Part shown: one piece after another, positions 54,798-64,000 of the stretch
How the letters are laid out: every line of letters starts with the position of its first letter
Numbering within the stretch: position 1 is the stretch's first letter
Source of the DNA: Pseudomonas sp. PIC25
GTDB lineage: Bacteria > Pseudomonadota > Gammaproteobacteria > Pseudomonadales > Pseudomonadaceae
Assembly (NCBI RefSeq): GCF_002286785.1
Contig: NZ_MUJY01000154.1
Location: 105,274 to 169,273 of the forward strand
Reading direction: 5' to 3'
DNA length: 64,000 nucleotides
Made by a program: the position numbers and the translations under genes
The notes under the pieces: generated by a model
Told to the model about the DNA's origin: nothing
Databases searched by the model: none
Seen by the model: only the letters and a program-made list of their open reading frames with translations

Positions 54798-56408
54798 TTA
54801 ATCGTGCAGGTCGGCCTGCGTCTCGACCGGGTCGATGAGCACGGCCTTGCCGCGACGGACCATCAAGTCGAGGATTTCTTCCTGCTTTTCGCCCAGGATG
54901 CCGGCGAAGCTGATGCCGGAAGACTTGGACGGGGCCAGCAGTTCCACCCGGTAGAGTTCCACGCTCAACGGCGAGTCGATGGACAGCGGGGCGGAACCGT
55001 TGCCGGCGAGCTTGCCGCCGACCACGATCATCGAGACCTGGGTGTCGAAGGGGTCGAGTTCGATGTTGCGGTCGGTGTTGGACAAGTCCTTGATGTGGCC
55101 GTACACGCCGGACAGCTTGTTGCCGGCCGAGAGGTTCTCGTACAGGCGGATGTTGGTACTGTTGCGCAGGCGGATGCCGTGGCGCTGGTTGGCCAGGACC
55201 TTGTTGCCCCAGATGAGGTTGTCCGAGCTTTCATACACCGTGATGCCATCGGAATGGTTCTGGTAGATCTCGTTGTAGGCCACCAGGTTGTTCACGCTGT
55301 TACGGTCGAGGACGAGGCCGGAGAGCTTGTTGTCATACGACTTGTTGTTGATCAGCCAGCTGTTGTTCACCTCACGGGAGATGATGATTCCGTGTTTCTT
55401 CTTGGTCCCGAACACCGTGTTTTCGGCGATGATCAACCGCTCCGAACGGTCGTGCGGGTCGATGCCGTAGACGATGTTGTCGCGGTAGGTGTTGCCTTTG
55501 ACCACCACGTCTTCCGCTTCGTAGCAATAGAAGCCGTACCAGTGGTCGACGAACTCCGAGTCGATCAGCCAGCCGGTGGGGTGCGGGCGCTTCAGGCGTG
55601 CCTGGGTGCCGGGCGTGTACTGGGTGATGGAGACGCCGTAGGACTTACTCTTGTTGTAACCAAGGCTGGTGATGGTGCTGCCGACGATGTACAGCTCGCT
55701 GCCGCCCCAGGACACCAGGAACGGGCGGAAGTCGTCGGGCTTGCGGAATGTGGCCGGGCCATTGGCCGCCTCGCGCCAGGCGGTCACCTTGGTGTCGGTG
55801 ATGAACATCATGCCGTCGTTGACCAGGAACGAGCCGCGCTCTTCGGAGAGGCGCAGTTCCTTGGTGTCCTTGTCGATGTGCAGGGTCGCACCCTGCGCCA
55901 CGACGATCGGCAAGCGGGCCAGGTAGACACCTGGCTCGACCTCCTCGAACTGGTTCTTCGGCAACTTTTCGGCCAATTGGCTCAGCTTGACGTAGCCACC
56001 TTCGATGAAAATGGCATGCGGCATACCGCGCTGGCGGGTGATCCACTCGCGCAGACGCCCGCTACCGCCGGTGAAGTCCTTCAGGGTGTCCTGTTGCAAC
56101 ATCCGGCGTACCACCACCTGGCCCGCCTTGCTCCGGTCGATCTTGGCGTTGACCGCCTCGGCGGTGTAACCGCTGAGGTCGGGGAGCTTCGGCGGATCGA
56201 GGTGCAGCTGTTCGACCGGCGCGGTGGTGACGGTGTACGTCTTCGCCTGCTGCAACTCCTTGGTCTTGTCGGTCTCTTCGGCCTGGGCTTGGGCCTGCGC
56301 CTGGGGAGCCGCGGCCTCGTTGGCCTGCGCCCAGGCGCCGCCGAGCAGCAAGGCACCGGTGAGCAGGTGCCTGGCCAGGGGTTGCAGTGGGAATCGTGGG
56401 CTGTTCAT
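54798..56408 (-). CDS. algG: Mannuronan C-5-epimerase
   Basis: 536 residues. Signal peptide, a Gln/Ala-rich linker, then a parallel beta-helix of CASH repeats with the catalytic IVYGIDPHDRSERL motif. Converts mannuronate to guluronate. Start at 56408 chosen for spacing to GAGG; an upstream ATG at 56438 overlaps the algE stop (TGATG) and is possible. Confidence 0.95.
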   Translation of the reverse strand: MNSPRFPLQPLARHLLTGALLLGGAWAQANEAAAPQAQAQAQAEETDKTKELQQAKTYTVTTAPVEQLHLDPPKLPDLSGYTAEAVNAKIDRSKAGQVVVRRMLQQDTLKDFTGGSGRLREWITRQRGMPHAIFIEGGYVKLSQLAEKLPKNQFEEVEPGVYLARLPIVVAQGATLHIDKDTKELRLSEERGSFLVNDGMMFITDTKVTAWREAANGPATFRKPDDFRPFLVSWGGSELYIVGSTITSLGYNKSKSYGVSITQYTPGTQARLKRPHPTGWLIDSEFVDHWYGFYCYEAEDVVVKGNTYRDNIVYGIDPHDRSERLIIAENTVFGTKKKHGIIISREVNNSWLINNKSYDNKLSGLVLDRNSVNNLVAYNEIYQNHSDGITVYESSDNLIWGNKVLANQRHGIRLRNSTNIRLYENLSAGNKLSGVYGHIKDLSNTDRNIELDPFDTQVSMIVVGGKLAGNGSAPLSIDSPLSVELYRVELLAPSKSSGISFAGILGEKQEEILDLMVRRGKAVLIDPVETQADLHD

Positions 56409-56437
56409 CGTCATTTCCTCTTCACGCGCCGGTCGCA

Positions 56438-57898
56438 TCAGAAACGCCAGATGAAATCGACGAAGGCGCGGTGCATGACCGAATCGGCCTGGCTGCCATA
56501 CGCATCGCCGGGGAAGAACAGGCCGCCGCGGAAGCGGACCAGCGCGGAACGCTCGTCGATGCTCTGACTCATCGACGCCGGCAGCAGGCCTTGTTTGAAG
56601 TAGCGGGTCACCACCAGGTCGACTTCCTGGCCGATGTCCTTGTCGTCTTCCACCAGCGCGGCGTTGACGCCGGCCTGGCCGATCGACTGGTCCGAGTCGA
56701 CGCGCCAGAAGCGGTGGTAGACCAGGCTGGCGTCGTAGTCTTCGCGCAACGTCCAGGAGGTGAAGGCGGTGACCGATTGCAGGTTGCTCAGCTCGCCGCG
56801 GAAGGCCTCGCCGAAGCGGTGCAGGCGCGACTGGGTGCCGGTGAAGTTGGAGCGGTTGCTCTCCATGCCGGTTTGCACGAACTGGTCGGAGCCGTCATCG
56901 CCGCCACCGCTGCCGCGGGCATAGGCGCCGCCGATCTTCCAGTTCTGGTCGATGGTCCAGCGCAGGCCGAGGTCGATGGCCCAGGCGCTGACGTCGGCGT
57001 CCTGCTCGCCGGTGACCACGCGCTGGCCGTTCACCGCACCTTCGGTGATGGAATCGCGCTGGCCGGTGAGCCAGGTCAGTTGCGCCCAATAGTTGAGCGG
57101 CATGGTGGAGCGCGGGTTGAAGAACTCGCCGTCGGCATTGATGCCGAGCCAGGTGAGGTCGCCCTTGTAGGTCTTGGTCAGCTCGTCGACTTCCTCGCCG
57201 ACGTTCGGCAGGTCGCCGTCATCGCGGCTGTGGTGGGCCTTGAGGCCAACCCAGTGGCCGGGCGCGAGCTGGGTGGAGATGCTGCCGAACAGGTGCTGGC
57301 GGTCTTCATCTTCCGGCGCCAGGTCGTCGAGATCGGTGCGGTAGTCGGAGAAGCGCTCGGCCACGCCCAGGTTGGCGCGCAGCAGGGTGGTGTCGAAGGT
57401 CCAGTTGAGGGCTTCGATGTTGGTGTCCCACCAGGTGCCTTCGTCGCTGCGCACGCGCTGGCGGCCGAAGCGCAGGTGTTCGCCGGGGTAGGCGGTGAGG
57501 CCGGCGTAGTCGACCCAGAACTCGCGCAGGGCCAGGTAGTTCTTGTCCGGCTCGCGGCGGTTGGAGGTGCTGGTGGTGTCTTCCTCGGTGTTCTCGGAGA
57601 TCGGGTCGGTTTCGACGATATCGGTGGAGGCCACGGCCTGGGCCATCACGTAGGCGCTCCAGTTGCCGCTCTGGCCATACAGCCAGGGGCGCAGGTCGAG
57701 GGCGAAGCCGTTCACGTCGCCACCGTCGCGGGTGCCGAGGTCACGGTCGTCTTCGGATTGGCCGGTAACCTTCACGTCCAGGCCGAAGTTCTTTTCGGCG
57801 TCGTAGGTTGCCGCCCAGGCGGGGGCGCTGGAAATCAGGGTGACGCTCAGGCCCAATCCAGCACCGATCCACGGGTTCTTCTTCTGATTCTTCTTCAT
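56438..57898 (-). CDS. algE: Alginate outer-membrane porin
   Basis: 486 residues, ATG 57898 with AAGGAAC upstream. Signal peptide to APAWA and an 18-stranded beta-barrel ending in aromatic Phe (VDFIWRF), the outer-membrane signature. The anion-selective secretion pore for alginate. Start 10 nt after the algK stop. Confidence 0.96.
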   Translation of the reverse strand: MKKNQKKNPWIGAGLGLSVTLISSAPAWAATYDAEKNFGLDVKVTGQSEDDRDLGTRDGGDVNGFALDLRPWLYGQSGNWSAYVMAQAVASTDIVETDPISENTEEDTTSTSNRREPDKNYLALREFWVDYAGLTAYPGEHLRFGRQRVRSDEGTWWDTNIEALNWTFDTTLLRANLGVAERFSDYRTDLDDLAPEDEDRQHLFGSISTQLAPGHWVGLKAHHSRDDGDLPNVGEEVDELTKTYKGDLTWLGINADGEFFNPRSTMPLNYWAQLTWLTGQRDSITEGAVNGQRVVTGEQDADVSAWAIDLGLRWTIDQNWKIGGAYARGSGGGDDGSDQFVQTGMESNRSNFTGTQSRLHRFGEAFRGELSNLQSVTAFTSWTLREDYDASLVYHRFWRVDSDQSIGQAGVNAALVEDDKDIGQEVDLVVTRYFKQGLLPASMSQSIDERSALVRFRGGLFFPGDAYGSQADSVMHRAFVDFIWRF

Positions 57899-57908
57899 CG
57901 CGTGTTCC

Positions 57909-59276
57909 TTATTGGGATTGCATGGCTTGCATCTGCACGGATTCGAGCCAGGCGGTTCCACGAAGCTGCTTTTCCTGGCGCAGCAGTTCGTCGCCTCGGG
58001 CTCTCTCGGCAGGGAGCAACTGGGGTTCGAGTTCCTGCATCAGCACCTCGGCCTGAGGTGCGCCCCTGAGTATGGCCAATTGCCCAAAAACGTAAGCGTT
58101 CACGCGGTCGATCTTGATGCCGCGGCCTTGGGAGAACATCTGCGCCAGGGCGAAATCGGCGCTGTTCTGCCCACCCCGCGCGGCATACAGCAGGTGGTCC
58201 AGCGCTTTCTGCGGGTAGACCTTGCCGAGGAAGCCCCGGCGGTAGAGCTGGCCCAGGTAGTAGTGGGCGCTGAGTTCGGTTTCGGCGGCCTTGGTCAGGT
58301 GCTCTTCGGCCTTGAACGGGTCCATGGGGACCAGCTTGCCTTCGTAATAGAGCTTGCCGAGCAGCAGTTCGGCGCGCGGCTGGGCTGCGGCGCGACCCTG
58401 ATCGAGGTACTCCATCATCTTGTCGGCATCGCCCAGTTCGGGGTACTCGTAGAGCAGCCGGGCCAAGCTGACCCAGGCGGCGGGGTACTTCGGGGCGATT
58501 TCCTCGAGCAGCTCCTGGGCAGTCTTCTCGTCGGTCTTGCCCAGCTCGGAGTTGGCCAGCACACCGGCGACGCCATCGACGCGGTTGGCCGATACCGTAC
58601 CGGCGCGGTAACCGGACATCAGGCGCTCGATCAGGGCCTTCTGCTGGTCGGCCTGCTCGCGCTTCTGGTAGACGGTCGCCAGCTCGACGTAGCAGACGTC
58701 CATCTGGTTCAGCATGCGCTGGCAAATCTGCTCGATCTCGCCGAGGTGCTGGTCGTAGGTGCCCTGGCTGCGGTAGTAGATGACCTGGGCCATTTCCGCC
58801 TGCGGGTAGCCTTCGGCTCGCCACTGGGCGATGCGTTGCTGCAGGTTGACTCCGGGGAAGAGCTGCGGGTACTGCAGGTACAACATCGTCAGCGGCAGCA
58901 GGGCGCTTTGTTCGCCGGCCTCGAACGATTCGCTCAACAGTTTTTCCGCTTCCCGGCGTTCGGCGTCGCTGGCGTCCACCTTGGCCGCCAGGAGTTTGCC
59001 CAGGCGCGCCTTGGCACGCGGCGAGCTGTCCAGGGCGCTGCGGTAGGTCTGCTCGGCCTTGCGCAGTTGCTCCGGATCGCGGCTCGCCACCTGCAGGTCG
59101 GCGAGACCGACCGCAGCATCGGCATAACCCAGCTCGGCGAGCTGGCGGTAATGCCGTTCGGCAGTGGCGGTATCCCCGCGCTTGAGGGCTTCATTAGCCA
59201 GCTGCTGGTCCGGCAGGCTGGTACAGCCGGCCAGACCGAGCGCTGAAAGAAGCAGGATTTTTGTTGTGCTGTTCAC
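57909..59276 (-). CDS. algK: Alginate TPR lipoprotein
   Basis: 455 residues, GTG start with GAGGT upstream. Lipobox ALGLAGC and about ten Sel1-like TPR repeats. Outer-membrane lipoprotein that positions AlgE and joins the periplasmic complex. Confidence 0.96.
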   Translation of the reverse strand: MNSTTKILLLSALGLAGCTSLPDQQLANEALKRGDTATAERHYRQLAELGYADAAVGLADLQVASRDPEQLRKAEQTYRSALDSSPRAKARLGKLLAAKVDASDAERREAEKLLSESFEAGEQSALLPLTMLYLQYPQLFPGVNLQQRIAQWRAEGYPQAEMAQVIYYRSQGTYDQHLGEIEQICQRMLNQMDVCYVELATVYQKREQADQQKALIERLMSGYRAGTVSANRVDGVAGVLANSELGKTDEKTAQELLEEIAPKYPAAWVSLARLLYEYPELGDADKMMEYLDQGRAAAQPRAELLLGKLYYEGKLVPMDPFKAEEHLTKAAETELSAHYYLGQLYRRGFLGKVYPQKALDHLLYAARGGQNSADFALAQMFSQGRGIKIDRVNAYVFGQLAILRGAPQAEVLMQELEPQLLPAERARGDELLRQEKQLRGTAWLESVQMQAMQSQ

Positions 59277-59289
59277 CTGCGTATACCTC

Positions 59290-60459
59290 TTAGAAACCAG
59301 CCGCCAGTGCCTTGTCGATCAGCCAGTCGAAGGAGGGGCCGCGGTCGATGGTCACTTCCACCGGCTGGCCAGCCAGGGCGCTGTCCAGCGGCTGGTCGGG
59401 CTGGATGGTCACGCGGATATCGGAGGACAGGCCCCCTTCGAGCAGGGTGCTGCTGACGATCTGGCCATGACGCGGCTCGTCTTCTCCGGCGACCATGAAG
59501 CTGACGCGGGCACCCGGCTTGGCCTGGGCAAAGTTGCGATAGGGGAAGCGCGCCTCGACGGTGGCGTTGCTGTCGCGCGGCACCAGTTCGAAGATCACCT
59601 GGCCCTTGCTGGCGTACTGGCCATCGGCGACCAGTTGCTGGGCGACCTTGCAGTCGCACGGGCTGGTCAGGGTGCCTTTCATCTGCTGGCTGAACAGTTG
59701 CTCGACGTTCTTCGGATTGAGCTGCTCTTCGTTCAGGTGACCCTTGAGCATTTCCAGCATGGTGGCGGAGAAGGAGGCGATCGGCGCGCCGTTCTTGACG
59801 ATGCCGTCCGGGCCCACGAGGCTCTGCACCGTGCCTTCGCGCGGCATGGTCACTTGCATGCTGGGCACGCTGACCTGGCCGGATTCGGCATGGGTGACGA
59901 AGTACAGGCCATACAGCTGCTTGAGGATCAGGGCGAAGGCACCGAGGCCGACGATGAAGATGCCCAGGCTGAAGGTGACCGCGCGCAGGCGGGCGATGAC
60001 GCCCATGCCGGAGCCGCCGTCCTTGTTCTTGCGGGCCTTGGTGAAGTTATCGCGCTGCAAGGTGCTGAGCAGGTCGCCCAGGTTGACCAGCTCACCGGAC
60101 AGGTGGGCGGTGATCAGGTGGCGCAGCGTGGCGATCTCGCGCGGTTTGAGGTTCTGGAACTGGCAACCGATGCGGCCGCTGTCGAAGTCCACCGAGCGGA
60201 CCTGGAACTCGACGTCGATGGCCAGGCCCAGGTTGTCGATCTGGAACAGCAGCTTGCCCTTGTGATAGTCGCCGCTGCGGGCCGCCTGGCCATTGCCGGC
60301 GATGAAGCTGAAGCCCCCGGCCGACAGGTCGATCAGGCGCTGCTCGACCACTTCGCGGTTGCCGCTGGCATAGCGGATCTTGGCGGGCAGCTTGACGCGC
60401 GCATGCTGTCGCTGGGCTTCGGATTCATGTACTACGTTCACGTTGACGGCTGTATTCAT
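59290..60459 (-). CDS. alg44: c-di-GMP-binding alginate co-polymerase
   Basis: 389 residues. PilZ domain with the c-di-GMP ligands R17, R21, D44 and S46 all present, a single TM (about 163-185) and a periplasmic HlyD-like domain. c-di-GMP binding activates Alg8. Alginate output therefore depends on enzymes such as the GGDEF-EAL protein at 31151. Confidence 0.97.
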   Translation of the reverse strand: MNTAVNVNVVHESEAQRQHARVKLPAKIRYASGNREVVEQRLIDLSAGGFSFIAGNGQAARSGDYHKGKLLFQIDNLGLAIDVEFQVRSVDFDSGRIGCQFQNLKPREIATLRHLITAHLSGELVNLGDLLSTLQRDNFTKARKNKDGGSGMGVIARLRAVTFSLGIFIVGLGAFALILKQLYGLYFVTHAESGQVSVPSMQVTMPREGTVQSLVGPDGIVKNGAPIASFSATMLEMLKGHLNEEQLNPKNVEQLFSQQMKGTLTSPCDCKVAQQLVADGQYASKGQVIFELVPRDSNATVEARFPYRNFAQAKPGARVSFMVAGEDEPRHGQIVSSTLLEGGLSSDIRVTIQPDQPLDSALAGQPVEVTIDRGPSFDWLIDKALAAGF

Positions 60460-60519
60460 GGCTTCATACCTACTCGTTGTTCAAGGTGCCCTGAGAGGGC
60501 AGCAATCCGTTATGCCCGG

Positions 60520-62001
60520 TCACACCACCGTCAGCAGCACAGCGATGAACACGCTGGCGGCCGAGAAGGTCATGGCCCGTGACGACCAACTGTTGAACCA
60601 GCGCTGGAAGCTGGCGAGATCACGCGTGAGCTTGGTGTCCTGGCGGGTCCACGACTGCTGATCCAGGCGGAAGAACACGTAGACCTTCACCAGGGCGCCA
60701 ACGATCTGGTTGTAATAAAGGATCGTGGGGTAGGCCGGACCGATGTGGTGCCCGGATGCAATGAGCAGGATGCTCAAGATCAGGCGGGTCAGACCGATCC
60801 ACAGCAGATAGACCAGCAGGAAACCGATGCTGTACTTGAGGCTGGCGATGATCGCTACCGCCAGGCCCAGAAGGCACGTCCACATCGAGATGCGCTGGTC
60901 GAACAGCACCAGGCTGGTGAACCAGCCCAGACGTCGCGGCCCCAGGCGCAGAGCGCGCGAATTCTGACGAAGGTTGTTGCCGTACCAGCGGAACATCAGC
61001 TTGCGGCTGGCCTTGATGAAGCTCTTCTCCGGCGGGTGCTCCACGGTATTGATGGCGGCGTCCGGCACGTAGAAGGTGTCGTAGCCGAGGCGCATCAGGC
61101 TGTACCAACTGGATTTGTCGTCACCGGTGAGGAAGCGGAAGCGGCCCAGGCGCCAGTGCTCCAGATGGTCGGATTCCACGTCGGCGATGAACTCCGGCTC
61201 GGTGACCACCTGCGCGCGGAAAACCGACATCCGGCCGGTCATGGTCAACACGCGTTTGGACAGGGCCATCGAACACATGTTGATGTGCCGCTGGGCGAAA
61301 CGCAGCTTGTGCCACTCGCTCATGATGTAGCCGCCGCGCACTTCGCAGAATTCGTTGGTAGTCAGGCCACCGACGTTCGGGAACAGCTTGAACCAGGGCA
61401 CGGTCTTGCGTACCACGCCGGGAGTCAGGACGGTATCGCCATCGATCACCGCCACCACGGCGTGCTCGTCCGGCAGGTGCCGGGAAATGGCGCGGAAGCC
61501 GTAGGCCAGCCCGTCGCGCTTGCCGGTGCCGGGAATCCGCACGAAATCCAGCTTGACCCGCTCCGGTGGGTTCAGCTTGGCCCACAGGCTCTTGATCAGG
61601 AGTTCGTCGGACATCTCCACGATGGAACAGACCACGGTGGTCGGGTAGCCACAGTCGATGGCTTCCTGAATCACCGAGCCATAGACCTGGGCGGTGGTCA
61701 GGGCCTCGATGCGGAAGCTGGTGACCATCAGGAACACGTGCGACGGATCGGCGGCGCTGCCCAGCTTGCGTACCTGGCGGCGGTAGTAGGGGTACACCAG
61801 ATAGAGGAAGATCAGCCCGCGGATGTAGTGCATGGCGCCCATGGAATAGCGCCAGATGCCGACTGCGCCGATGATGAACAGGAAGTGCTTCGAATCGGGA
61901 TCGAAGACATCCCTGGGCAACGCCAAGGCGAGCAGCATCAATAAACTGACGTAAAGAAGCCAGCCGGTGGCCTCGGTAAGACCTTGCTTTAGCCTGTCCA
62001 T
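60520..62001 (-). CDS. alg8: Alginate polymerase (GT2 glycosyltransferase)
   Basis: 493 residues from ATG 62001; a GTG eight codons upstream is less likely because the family starts MxRLK. Family 2 glycosyltransferase with [11 protein letters not shown] (donor site) and [23 protein letters not shown], plus several membrane helices. Polymerises mannuronate from GDP-mannuronate. Confidence 0.96.
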   Translation of the reverse strand: MDRLKQGLTEATGWLLYVSLLMLLALALPRDVFDPDSKHFLFIIGAVGIWRYSMGAMHYIRGLIFLYLVYPYYRRQVRKLGSAADPSHVFLMVTSFRIEALTTAQVYGSVIQEAIDCGYPTTVVCSIVEMSDELLIKSLWAKLNPPERVKLDFVRIPGTGKRDGLAYGFRAISRHLPDEHAVVAVIDGDTVLTPGVVRKTVPWFKLFPNVGGLTTNEFCEVRGGYIMSEWHKLRFAQRHINMCSMALSKRVLTMTGRMSVFRAQVVTEPEFIADVESDHLEHWRLGRFRFLTGDDKSSWYSLMRLGYDTFYVPDAAINTVEHPPEKSFIKASRKLMFRWYGNNLRQNSRALRLGPRRLGWFTSLVLFDQRISMWTCLLGLAVAIIASLKYSIGFLLVYLLWIGLTRLILSILLIASGHHIGPAYPTILYYNQIVGALVKVYVFFRLDQQSWTRQDTKLTRDLASFQRWFNSWSSRAMTFSAASVFIAVLLTVV

Positions 62002-62112
62002 ATCTGCGTCCGTTGTTCTTTTCACGGGGGAGCACAGATATGGGCGGCGCTTTGTTGTTGTTTTGCGCTCGCCCTTCTGAGTCAGCCCGGTTGGGTTAAG
62101 GCAGGCTTGGAG

Positions 62113-63423
62113 TTACCAGCAGATGCCTTCAGTCGCACCGCGGGTCGCGTGCGGCATGAAGCCGATCAGGTCGACGACCTGCTTGCCCTCGGGTACCTGC
62201 TGCGCCAGGGAGGCGAATTGCTCGTCACCGTTACCCAGGACGATGACATCGGCGTTCTTCACCACTTCATCGAAGTCGGAGTGCAGCAGCGAGGAAACGT
62301 GCGGAATCTTCGACTCGATGTAGTCCTTGTTGGCGCCATGGACGCGGGCGTATTCCACGTTGCGGTCGTAGATGCGCAGGTCGAAACCCTTGCCGATCAA
62401 CATTTCCGCCAGTTCCACCAGCGGGCTCTCGCGCAGATCGTCGGTGCCGGCCTTGAAGCTCAGGCCGAGCAGAGCGACTTTGCGCTTGTCGTAGCTGGAG
62501 ATGATGTCGAAGGCTTTCTGGACCTGAGCCGAGTTGCTGCGCATCAGCGAGCCGATCAGCGGCGCTTCCACGTCCAGCGAGTTGGCGCGATAGGAGAGGG
62601 CGCGCACGTCTTTCGGCAGGCAGGAGCCGCCGAAGGCGAAGCCCGGACGCATGTAGTACTTGGACAGGTTCAGCTTGTTGTCCTGGCAGACCACATCCAT
62701 CACCTCACGGCCATCGACGCCCACCGCCTTGGCGATGTTGCCGATCTCGTTGGCGAAGGTGACCTTGGTGGCGTGCCAGACGTTGCAGGTGTACTTGATC
62801 ATCTCGGCGACTTCGATGTCCTTGCGGATGATCGGCGCGTCGAGTTCCTGATAGATTTCCTGCAGCATGTCGCCGGATGCGTCGTCCAGTTGACCGATGA
62901 CGGTCATCGGCGGGAAGTTGTAGTCCTTGATCGCGGTGCTTTCGCGGAGGAACTCCGGGTTGACCGCCACGCCGAAGTCGACGCCGGCCTTCTTGCCGGA
63001 GCAGTCTTCGAGAATCGGGATGACGACGTTCTTGACGGTGCCCGGCAGCACGGTGCTGCGGACCACGACAGTGTGGCGCTGGCTCTTGTCACGCAGGGCC
63101 ATGCCGATTTCGCGGCAGACCGACTCCATGTAGTTCAGCTCGAGGTCGCCGTTCTTCTTGCTGGGCGTACCGACGCAGAGCATGGACAGGTCGGTGTTGC
63201 GAATCGCGTCGGCGACATCGGTGGTGCCGCGCAGGTTGCCGGCCTTGATGCCTTTGCTGAGAAGCTCTTCGAGACCGGGCTCGACGATGGGGGATTTACC
63301 GTTGTTGATCAGGTCGATCTTGTGGGTGGAGATATCCACGCCAACAACTTCATGGCCGCGAGCCGACAGGCAACCGGCGCATACTGCACCGACGTAGCCC
63401 AAACCAAAGATGCTGATGCGCAT
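62113..63423 (-). CDS. algD: GDP-mannose 6-dehydrogenase
   Basis: 436 residues, same length as the P. aeruginosa enzyme, from ATG 63423 (GAGG upstream). NAD-binding GLGYVGAVCAGCLSARGHEV and the catalytic Cys in GGSCLPKDV. The committed step to alginate and first gene of the operon. Its leader is about 360 nt. Confidence 0.98.
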   Translation of the reverse strand: MRISIFGLGYVGAVCAGCLSARGHEVVGVDISTHKIDLINNGKSPIVEPGLEELLSKGIKAGNLRGTTDVADAIRNTDLSMLCVGTPSKKNGDLELNYMESVCREIGMALRDKSQRHTVVVRSTVLPGTVKNVVIPILEDCSGKKAGVDFGVAVNPEFLRESTAIKDYNFPPMTVIGQLDDASGDMLQEIYQELDAPIIRKDIEVAEMIKYTCNVWHATKVTFANEIGNIAKAVGVDGREVMDVVCQDNKLNLSKYYMRPGFAFGGSCLPKDVRALSYRANSLDVEAPLIGSLMRSNSAQVQKAFDIISSYDKRKVALLGLSFKAGTDDLRESPLVELAEMLIGKGFDLRIYDRNVEYARVHGANKDYIESKIPHVSSLLHSDFDEVVKNADVIVLGNGDEQFASLAQQVPEGKQVVDLIGFMPHATRGATEGICW

Positions 63424-63766
63424 CGCATTCACCTCATTCTTTTATCACGCCGTTACATATGGCGATTTTTTGATCGCCGTCGTTTGGGCGCTCGGTTCAA
63501 TATTTCATTTGGCCGAACGCAGGCATAATAAGTCCGGAGCGCCGGGGAAATTGGCACTCAAACTGGGCATGTTTTAAAAACGTTGCCCTTATTTTTAAGA
63601 GGACGCTCCTTAAAGGGGCGTTCAGCCTTGCGAAGGCTCTATTTTGGGCTACTCTGTGGTTGTATCCCCCTTTTCCTTACAGCGTTTTTATTGCAGTTGA
63701 TTTAAAGGGCGCCTCGGGTACCGCCGATGGGCCTTATATAAGAGACGGGATTTCCCTCGCTCGGTT

Positions 63767-63806
63767 GTAGGGAAATGTCGTCACGCGGTTATGATCATTT
63801 CCCTAC
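63767..63806. repeat. 11-bp inverted repeat over the algD promoter
   Basis: GTAGGGAAATG (63767-63777) and CATTTCCCTAC (63796-63806) are perfect inverted arms with an 18-bp spacer. One arm lies in the promoter spacer, the other just past the start site. Possible regulator site or hairpin. Confidence 0.65.
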
Positions 63807-63816
63807 CTCTAAGTTC
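63790..63816 (-). promoter_or_regulatory. Probable AlgU (sigma-22) promoter of algD
   Basis: Minus strand GAACTT, 16 nt, TCATA. The -35 is perfect; the -10 is close to the TCTGA/TCCTA forms used at algD in P. aeruginosa. The predicted start is about 360 nt before algD, close to the known leader length. Confidence 0.55.
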
Positions 63817-63819
63817 CCA

Positions 63820-63828
63820 CCATTCGTC
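63820..63828 (+). promoter_or_regulatory. Possible AlgR site near algD
   Basis: CCATTCGTC matches the AlgR core CCGTTCGTC at eight of nine bases and lies about 37-46 bp upstream of the predicted start, like the proximal AlgR site at algD in P. aeruginosa. Confidence 0.35.
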
Positions 63829-63914
63829 CAGTTTGTGACACGGATTGAAATATGTTTGGAAAGTTACGTAATTGCATATTGATGGCAACTCGTGTGAAAG
63901 CCGGCGGCCGCAAA

Positions 63915-64000
63915 AACTGAGTGCAACACCTGACCTTTCCGGTACGGTGCTGCCCCTATGTCTTATTCCGAACTCAGCGTCGAAGAGCGCGCCACCATTC
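63915..64000 (+). mobile_element. Left end of an IS30-type insertion sequence
   Basis: Includes the start of a transposase gene and a short upstream stretch that may contain the left terminal repeat (near GAGTGCAACACC). The right end lies outside the window, so the boundary at 63915 is approximate. Confidence 0.55.
63958..64000 (+). CDS. IS30 family transposase, N-terminal fragment at window edge
   Basis: Fourteen codons visible, MSYSELSVEERATI, the usual start of IS30-type transposases (MSYxxLxxEER). Continues past the right edge. It points away from algD. Confidence 0.7.
   Translation, partial: MSYSELSVEERATI

Larger units (their letters stand above)
63424..63957 (-). promoter_or_regulatory. 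algD upstream region
   Basis: 534 bp without a gene. Holds a probable AlgU promoter (63790-63816), an inverted repeat across it, a possible AlgR site, a leader of about 360 nt with several GGA triplets, and the left end of an IS30-type element. Confidence 0.6.

Noticed and set aside
54804..56567. Long plus-strand open frame opposite algG and algE
   Set aside because: Shadow of the alginate genes, no independent evidence.

Overview
The window is high-G+C chromosomal DNA of a Pseudomonas. A complete 12-gene alginate operon in canonical order (algD to algA, 63423 down to 47046), the imelysin/DUF1111/DUF1513/LemA neighbourhood next to an RND adaptor, yebG with a LexA box and polB all fit a species related to P. 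aeruginosa. The species is not determined; this is inference from protein similarity and remembered gene order.

Layout. 1-9984: RND efflux adaptor (cut by the left edge), a chemoreceptor, a four-gene imelysin / di-haem cytochrome / DUF1513 module with a possible Fur site, and a lemA plus GIDE-domain pair. 9985-17536: a 199-bp MITE-like element inserted at a stop codon, yebG, a small leader-ORF locus, a frameshifted UPF0158 gene, an SH3 protein, a divergent quinone-reductase/TetR pair with a triple operator, DNA polymerase II and a small HExxH protein. 17537-23910: psiE, a type III chaperone/effector pair, a VOC protein, a coiled-coil protein and a type VI PAAR-like nuclease with probable immunity gene. 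23975-31074: two exporters, then a kelch protein, an unidentified partner protein, two ATP-grasp enzymes and a Cys/Gly-rich precursor-like peptide, which look like an undescribed RiPP-type cluster. 31151-46951: GGDEF-EAL protein, PepSY iron-reduction module, SNF2 helicase, AraC regulator, metabolic genes, a second chaperone/effector pair and a YopT-type cysteine protease. 47046-63957: alginate operon, its probable AlgU promoter, and the start of an IS30-type element at the right edge.

The strongest unexpected signal is regulatory. Three separate genes that look like type III effectors (18591-21119, 42423-43685, 46031-46951) each have a textbook hrp box (GGAAC[C/T], 15 or 16 nt, CCACNNA) just upstream, and two are followed by CesT-like chaperone genes. 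This points to an HrpL-controlled Hrp-type secretion system elsewhere in a genome whose other genes look P. aeruginosa-like, where ExsA control would be expected. The second strong signal is the ATP-grasp/kelch/peptide cluster at 25565-30365, whose 3' part is visibly more A+T-rich than its surroundings.
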